Origin: Tractidigestivibacter sp050946515
GTDB taxonomy: Bacteria > Actinomycetota > Coriobacteriia > Coriobacteriales > Atopobiaceae
NCBI RefSeq assembly: GCF_050946515.1
Contig: NZ_JBMNUX010000004.1
Coordinates: forward strand, 1 to 64,000
Direction of reading: 5' to 3'
Length of the DNA: 64,000 nt
Each line of letters opens with the position of its first letter. Position 1 is the first letter of the stretch. A program made the translations under genes and the position numbers. A model generated the notes under the pieces. That model did not search any database. It saw only the letters and a program-made list of their open reading frames with translations, and was not told the DNA's origin. This document shows, in pieces, positions 59,007 through 64,000 of the stretch.

Positions 59007-59963
59007 CTACTCCCCCATCGTGCGCTTGCGCATCTGCAGCGCCTCGTACGCGCAGCCGTACATTGCGGCTTGGTTGCCCAAAGAGGCGGCCTCGATGGCC
59101 ACGTCCTTGCAAGTGGACAGCGCGTGCGCCTGGAAGCGACGGCGCAGCTCGGGAGCAAAGACGGCAAACGAGCCGGCGACGCCCCCGCCGATCAGGTACA
59201 TGGCTGGGTCAATCACGCAGGAGATCTGCGCCATGGCCATCGCGAGGTACTCGCACATCTGGTCGATGGCGTTCTTGGCGCACTCGTCGCCATTGGCAAG
59301 GGCCCTGAAGACAGACAGCGTGTCGGTCGCGTGCTCCACGTGGACGGGAGTCACGCCTCGACGCTCGCACTCCTCAAGGTATAGGCGGACGACGCCCGTG
59401 GCGGAGGCGTACTGCTCAAGGCAGCCATGGCGCCCGCAGCCGCAGGTGCGGGTCTCGTTGTAGTTGACGGTGATATGCCCCACCTCGCCGCCAGCGCCAA
59501 AGGCGCCAGAGACGAGCTGGCCGTTCACCACAACGCCTGCGCCGACGCCAGTGCCAAGCGCGATGAGCACGAAGCTCGAGACGTCATGCGCGACGCCAGC
59601 CCACAGCTCGCCGAGCGCCGCGGCGTTGCAGTCGTTGACAAACGCGACGGCGGCATTGGGATAGGCAGCGTTGATCGCAGAGACGAGCCCCTCGGGATCG
59701 AGCTGGATGTTGGGAAGAAAGCCGACATGGCCATCGTCGGCAACCGGGCCAGGGATGTCGAGGCCACAGGCAATGACCTCGTCAGGGGTGGTGTCATGCG
59801 CCGCAAGCACCTTGGCGATGCCGTCAGTCACAACCTGATAGGCCTCGGGAGAGACAAGCGCGGGAGTCGGGATCTTGCGCTCCTCAAGAAAGTCGCCCTC
59901 GGGCGAGAAAAGCCCGACCTTAATGCTGGTGCCGCCGACATCAATGCCCAGAACAGCTTCCAT
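59007..59963 (-). CDS. ROK-family glucokinase
   Basis: 318 aa. ATP motif GIDVGGTSIKVGLF at the N-terminus; ROK zinc motif CGCGRHGCLEQY near residue 180 and GHITVNY before it. Phosphorylates glucose released by hydrolases; a GlcNAc/other hexose role is possible. Start follows AGGAAAAAAG. Confidence 0.9.
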   Translation of the reverse strand: MEAVLGIDVGGTSIKVGLFSPEGDFLEERKIPTPALVSPEAYQVVTDGIAKVLAAHDTTPDEVIACGLDIPGPVADDGHVGFLPNIQLDPEGLVSAINAAYPNAAVAFVNDCNAAALGELWAGVAHDVSSFVLIALGTGVGAGVVVNGQLVSGAFGAGGEVGHITVNYNETRTCGCGRHGCLEQYASATGVVRLYLEECERRGVTPVHVEHATDTLSVFRALANGDECAKNAIDQMCEYLAMAMAQISCVIDPAMYLIGGGVAGSFAVFAPELRRRFQAHALSTCKDVAIEAASLGNQAAMYGCAYEALQMRKRTMGE

Positions 59964-60177
59964 CTTTTTTCCTCTCTCGCCCCCGGAAACCCGAGGAGAC
60001 CGACCCTTCCATAAAGCTATACGGAAATAATCGCACGAAGAAGCAACCGATGCACGGACTTGAACGCAAGTGACTACACTTCAGTCATGGCTCGGGCTAA
60101 TCCGCTCTCTTATTATGCCCAGCCCGTGTGCGACAATGAACGTACAAATTCGGCCTGAGGACCGACATGGAGGAAGC

Positions 60178-61722
60178 ATGACAACCGCAGAAACAGGCAA
60201 CATAAACGCAGCACTCTCCAACCCTCGCGAAGACATGGCAAAGCTCGACGAGCTTGAGCGCAAGCTCTTCTCGCTGCGCTATGCGTTAGGAGAAATTGGG
60301 TCGCTCGGCCCGGTGATCGACCCGCCCAAGGCTACTGAGGAGCGCGCGGAGGCCACGGCCGTACTTGCCAATCAAGAGACCGAGCTTCTGCTTGACCCGG
60401 AGGTTGGGTATCTTCTCAATCGTCTTGAGGAAAACGCCAGCATCATTGGGCAGACCCGCCGCTACCAAGTGAAGATCCTGAAGCGCGACCGCGAGGCGCT
60501 TCTTGGCATCCCCGCCGAAGAGCAGGAGGAGTTCTGCCGCCTGACCGTCACAGCAAACGACGTGTGGCGCCGCGCGAAGGCCGCCAACGACTGGGAGAGT
60601 TTCGAGCCGTACCTTGACCGCGTTGTTGCGGCGCTCGTCAGCATGGCGCAGCACGCCAAGCCCGATATGGACCCCTACGACTTCTGGCTCGACCAACACG
60701 AGCACGGTGCTGACCGTAGCCTTTACGACACGTTCTTCTCGCAGGTCAAAGACTGCGTCGTCCCGCTCCTTGCCGACTGCATGGCCTCGTCCAGGCAGCC
60801 TGACGCCCGCGTCGTTGCCGGCGATTTTGACGAGCGCCGCCAGTGGGAGCTTGCAAGCGATGTGCTTGACCTAGAAGGTGTCGACCGAGACGCTCTCTGG
60901 CTGGGCAAGACGGAGCACCCCTTTACCGGAGGCCCGTCCACGGGGTTTGTGATCATCGCTGGACACGCCTATGAGAGCAACGTGCTCTCCAACGTGTTCT
61001 CGATGCTGCATGAGGGCGGCCACACAATGTACGAGCAGAGCGTGAGCCCCGACTACCGCTACACATCTCTTCGGGGCGGCACCTCCGCTGCCATGCACGA
61101 GGCGCAGTCTCGCTTCTTCGAGAACTACGTCGGCCGCTCGGAGGCCTTCTCAGAGCAGCTCGTCGTGCTTCTGCGCAAGCACTTCCCCGGCCAGCTTGGC
61201 CGGCTGACGGCTCGCCAGCTCTACATGGCCGAGAACAAGGCCACGCCGTGCCTGATTCGTTGCGACGCGGACGAGCTCACCTATCCGCTGCACATCATCG
61301 TGCGCTATGAGATCGAGCAGCTGCTCTTCTCCGGCGAGGCAAAGGCCGCGGACGTCCCCGGGCTTTGGTCAGAGCGCTACAAGAAGTACCTGGGCATCAA
61401 CGTCCCCGACTACACCCACGGCGCGCTTCAGGACACGCACTGGTCGGACGGCGACTTTGGCTACTTCCCCACCTACGCCCTCGGCGGCGCGTACGGCGCG
61501 CAGCTCAAGGTTGCTATGGAGCGGCAAGGCGTCGACTTCGACGGCGCCTGCGCGTCGGGAGACCTTGCTCCCATCCGCAACTGGCTGTCCGAGAAGATCT
61601 GGAAGTGGGGCCGTGCAAAGGACTCTGCCGAGCTGATCATGGACGCAACCGGCGAGGAGTTCAGGGCCAAGTACTATACCGATTACCTCACCAAGAAGTT
61701 CTCGGCAATCTACGGTCTGTAG
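60178..61722 (+). CDS. M32-family metallocarboxypeptidase (Taq type)
   Basis: 514 aa. Zinc site HEGGH (278-282) with Glu279 and third ligand Glu308 in MHEAQSR. Typical length about 500. Start at 60178 has GGAGGAAGC. Followed 8 bp later by dtd, so co-transcribed. Removes C-terminal residues from peptides in the cytoplasm. Confidence 0.95.
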   Translation: MTTAETGNINAALSNPREDMAKLDELERKLFSLRYALGEIGSLGPVIDPPKATEERAEATAVLANQETELLLDPEVGYLLNRLEENASIIGQTRRYQVKILKRDREALLGIPAEEQEEFCRLTVTANDVWRRAKAANDWESFEPYLDRVVAALVSMAQHAKPDMDPYDFWLDQHEHGADRSLYDTFFSQVKDCVVPLLADCMASSRQPDARVVAGDFDERRQWELASDVLDLEGVDRDALWLGKTEHPFTGGPSTGFVIIAGHAYESNVLSNVFSMLHEGGHTMYEQSVSPDYRYTSLRGGTSAAMHEAQSRFFENYVGRSEAFSEQLVVLLRKHFPGQLGRLTARQLYMAENKATPCLIRCDADELTYPLHIIVRYEIEQLLFSGEAKAADVPGLWSERYKKYLGINVPDYTHGALQDTHWSDGDFGYFPTYALGGAYGAQLKVAMERQGVDFDGACASGDLAPIRNWLSEKIWKWGRAKDSAELIMDATGEEFRAKYYTDYLTKKFSAIYGL

Positions 61723-61730
61723 GAGGGGCA

Positions 61731-62201
61731 ATGCGAGCGCTCCTGCAGCGCGTAGAGAGAGCGTCGGTTGAAGTTGGCGGGCAGGTCGTGGGCGCCTGCG
61801 GCCACGGATTCCTAGTGCTTCTCGGAGTTGGTCCGCACGACACCAGGCAGGTTTGCGAGCGGCTGTGGAACAAGGTGCTGCGCCTTCGCATCTTTGGCGA
61901 CCAGAACGGCAAGACGAACCTCTCGCTTGAGGACGTGGGCGAGTCGGTGCTTGTCGTGAGCCAGTTCACGCTCTATGCCGACGCTCGTCACGGAAACCGG
62001 CCCTCTTTCACGGGGGCCGCCGCTCCCGATTTGGCAAACGAGCTCTACGAGCACTTTTGCGAGCTTGCCGAGAAGGACCTTGGCCACGCTCGTGTCGGAA
62101 GAGGCATCTTTGGGGCCGACATGCGGGTGAGCCTCGTAAACGACGGCCCATTTACCATGCTTCTAGACACTGACGAGCTTGGGCTTGGAGAGCGGCAATA
62201 G
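61731..62201 (+). CDS. dtd: D-aminoacyl-tRNA deacylase
   Basis: 156 aa. Family motifs VSQFTLYAD and NDGPFT. Hydrolyses D-amino acid-tRNA. Start after AGGAGGGGCA; overlaps operon with M32 protease (8 bp gap). Confidence 0.95.
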   Translation: MRALLQRVERASVEVGGQVVGACGHGFLVLLGVGPHDTRQVCERLWNKVLRLRIFGDQNGKTNLSLEDVGESVLVVSQFTLYADARHGNRPSFTGAAAPDLANELYEHFCELAEKDLGHARVGRGIFGADMRVSLVNDGPFTMLLDTDELGLGERQ

Positions 62202-62335
62202 ACAATGCAAACAGATGAGGTCATGTGAGGCCATGGCGTCATCATATACGTCATAATTGCTGTCGTGGCAAAGGCAATAAGACCTTCCGCACAGGAACAC
62301 GTGCGCTTTGCGCAAGACGAAAGGAGCAGTCGCAA

Positions 62336-62779
62336 ATGAAGGGGTTCATGAAGGAGTTCCGCGAGTTCATTGCTCGCGGCAACGTGATGGACATGGCCGT
62401 CGGCGTCATCATCGGCGGCGCGTTCACCGCGATTGTCACGTCGCTCGTCGACGATATCATCGAGCCGCTCATCTCTGGCCTCACCGGCGGCGAGGAGGAG
62501 ATCGGCCTTGTGGTCAACGTCGGCGCGGCCCAGCTGAACTTTGGAGCATTCATCTCGGCAATCATCAACTTCCTGATCATCGCCTTCATCGTGTTCCTGC
62601 TTGTCAAGGGAGTCAACAAGTTCTCTGAGGAGGCCAAGAAGCTCAGCCACCAGCAGGAGGTCGAGGAGGAGGCTGCCGCCCCCATCTGCCCGCACTGCCT
62701 CGAGGAGGTAAAGGAGGGGGCAACGCGCTGCCCGCACTGCGGCGGCGAGATCCCCGGTGGCGCAAAGCCCCAGAACTAG
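62336..62779 (+). CDS. mscL: Large-conductance mechanosensitive channel with zinc-ribbon tail
   Basis: 147 aa. MscL signature GNVMDMAVGVIIGGAF, two helices, then a C-terminal tail. The tail ends in a CPHC...CPHC zinc ribbon (last ~30 residues), replacing the usual cytoplasmic helix end. It opens on hypo-osmotic shock. AAGGAGC lies about 9 bp before the start at 62336. Confidence 0.92.
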   Translation: MKGFMKEFREFIARGNVMDMAVGVIIGGAFTAIVTSLVDDIIEPLISGLTGGEEEIGLVVNVGAAQLNFGAFISAIINFLIIAFIVFLLVKGVNKFSEEAKKLSHQQEVEEEAAAPICPHCLEEVKEGATRCPHCGGEIPGGAKPQN

Positions 62780-62803
62780 CCGGCTTTCTAAAGAGTCAAG
62801 AAA

Positions 62804-62838
62804 GCGCCTTGCGGAGTTCATCCGCAAGGCGCTAATTT
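62804..62838. terminator. Terminator between mscL and antiporter
   Basis: GCGCCTTGCGG pairs with CCGCAAGGCGC, followed by TAATTTTT on the plus strand. Convergent genes. Confidence 0.85.
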
Positions 62839-62841
62839 TTG

Positions 62842-64000
62842 TCACTCGCCATCGCCGGAAGGAGCGTCGGCTCTGTGGTCCGCTTTGGCTTCAGGGGATG
62901 CGCCACTGGCATCCGCGCCGGCACTTGAGGCCTCATCATCGCTGGAAGGAGCGCCCTGCTCCATCTTGCCGTGAAGCTCGTCAAGGCGGGCAAGGTATTC
63001 GCCCGACGAGAAGTCGCGCCCGCGGCGCATGCGCTCGCGAATGAACTCGCGGCGCGCCGCCTCCACCTCGCTGTGACGACGCTCGGCAATATGCTCGAAG
63101 CTCTCGCGGCCGTGGGCGATCTCGGAGACGTCGAGCACCGGGTGAATGGGCTCAGCGATCCTGACAAGCGACGTCACTACTGGAATCACGAGCACCGTGA
63201 TGGCGCCAGCTGTCACCAGCACCGAGGCGTCGCTCGAGCTCATCTCGCCAGCATCGACGACGACCTGGGTAATTGCGACCACAAGCGGCAGCGCCATCAC
63301 GCAGTAGGCCGAGGTCACAAAGCGCTCGTTGCCGCTCATGGTGCGAGTCTCGGGATTGACCTTGAGCGAGATGGCCACGCTGCCGCCTCTCACTGCAATG
63401 AGCATGCCAATGAACAGCAGAAGAAGCCACGGATCCTGGAAGGCGGCGAGAAGGTCGATTCCCGCACCTGAGATCACGAAGAACGCTGGGATCAGAAAGC
63501 CGTTTCCGATTGCGTTGAGCTTCTCCTCCAGCCCCGGGTTCCCATCAGGGAAGAACACGCGGAGCACGAACCCCGCTGCGAAGGCACCAAGCACCGTGTC
63601 GAGGTCAAACATCGCGGCGAGGGCGAGCAAGAACACCAAGAGGAGCACCACGAGGCGCACGTCGGTATACGTTCTTGATCCTGCGCTGGAGGCGATGAAG
63701 TGGCGGAACTTCTCGCCCGCCTTGGCTGTTGAGCGCGAGAGCCGCGCGATGCGGATGCATACGAAAAAGAAGAGCCCGAGCACGATCAGCGTCAAGAGGA
63801 TCGAGCGCGTCGACAACAGGAGCGACATGGCGATAACGGGAAGCACCTCGCCGGTAGCGCCATATGCCGTGACGGCGCGACCAACGCGCGTGTCCGTAAG
63901 GTTGCGGTCTCGCATGATGGGCGCGAGGGTGCCGTACGCCGTCGTAGTCAGCATGATGGCGAATGCGACGCCCGCCATGCCCGTAAAGCGCGAAAAGCCC
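62842..64000 (-). CDS. Kef/CPA2-type cation-proton antiporter (5' end outside the window)
   Basis: At least 386 residues; the frame is open to the right edge, so the N-terminus is missing. About nine helices visible (from AFAIMLTTTAYGTLAPIM). The segment LDTVLGAFAAGFVLRV and FLIPAFFVISGAGIDL match CPA2 exchangers. A charged cytoplasmic tail of about 110 residues is rich in Glu/Arg then Ser/Asp/Ala. Specific ion unknown. Confidence 0.9.
   Translation of the reverse strand, partial: GFSRFTGMAGVAFAIMLTTTAYGTLAPIMRDRNLTDTRVGRAVTAYGATGEVLPVIAMSLLLSTRSILLTLIVLGLFFFVCIRIARLSRSTAKAGEKFRHFIASSAGSRTYTDVRLVVLLLVFLLALAAMFDLDTVLGAFAAGFVLRVFFPDGNPGLEEKLNAIGNGFLIPAFFVISGAGIDLLAAFQDPWLLLLFIGMLIAVRGGSVAISLKVNPETRTMSGNERFVTSAYCVMALPLVVAITQVVVDAGEMSSSDASVLVTAGAITVLVIPVVTSLVRIAEPIHPVLDVSEIAHGRESFEHIAERRHSEVEAARREFIRERMRRGRDFSSGEYLARLDELHGKMEQGAPSSDDEASSAGADASGASPEAKADHRADAPSGDGE

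Overview
This window looks like a chromosomal segment of a high-GC, fermentative, saccharolytic actinobacterium of the class Coriobacteriia, most like Olsenella, Parolsenella or other Atopobiaceae. That placement is an inference. It rests on GC-rich coding DNA with AG-rich Shine-Dalgarno sites, four sugar PTS systems, permuted surface GH3 enzymes, a T-box-controlled pheST operon, AbiEi/DUF559-like orphan proteins and the absence of respiratory genes. No phage, transposase, plasmid or CRISPR-Cas gene is visible.

Left end (1-7 kb): two almost identical tRNA-Val(GAC) genes face each other around a DUF134-NifX fusion, a two-gene membrane cassette (an HXXEE-type protein plus an unknown membrane protein) framed by two ~195-bp direct repeats, and a Zn-alcohol dehydrogenase with its LysR regulator. 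A lipoprotein gene follows.

7-36 kb: beta-glucoside and glycan utilisation. It starts with a BglF-type PTS (IIBCA) with an attached HSL-type esterase and an RpiR regulator that has three matching operators. Then come a block of small housekeeping genes (nitrilase-like amidase, HAD phosphatase, lone TipAS domain, VOC protein) and two large GH3 enzymes with inverted domain order, one membrane-anchored and one a Tat lipoprotein, next to an AgrA/AgrC-like two-component pair. After tag, a HAD phosphatase and a butanediol-type dehydrogenase lies a gene-free 850-bp repeat mosaic. It is followed by a second beta-glucoside operon (rpiR, PTS IIBC, 6-phospho-beta-glucosidase), a cinnamoyl-esterase-like hydrolase, a GH13 amylase with a structured upstream region, and a zinc-PLC-like protein.

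36-43 kb: DUF559/AbiEi-like orphan proteins on either side of pheS-pheT. pheST has a clear Phe T-box leader.

43-54 kb: a complete galactosamine/N-acetylgalactosamine route: mannose-family PTS IIA-IIB-IIC-IID with YajC, deacetylase (nagA/agaA), deaminase/isomerase (agaS), PfkB-type tagatose-6-phosphate kinase and tagatose-bisphosphate aldolase, with two GntR/UTRA regulators and one DeoR regulator. 54-59 kb: a fructose operon (fru IIBC, IIA, fruK) and a DeoR regulator.

59-64 kb: ROK glucokinase, M32 carboxypeptidase, D-aminoacyl-tRNA deacylase, MscL with a zinc-ribbon tail, and the 3' part of a Kef-type antiporter that runs off the window.

The least explained DNA is non-coding: a family of long perfect hairpins built on GCGCATAACCTC (1.0, 2.7, 35.1 and 35.4 kb), and the 27.17-27.80 kb mosaic, where nine copies of a TCGTGTGGG nonamer, 33-44 bp apart, switch orientation at the midpoint.
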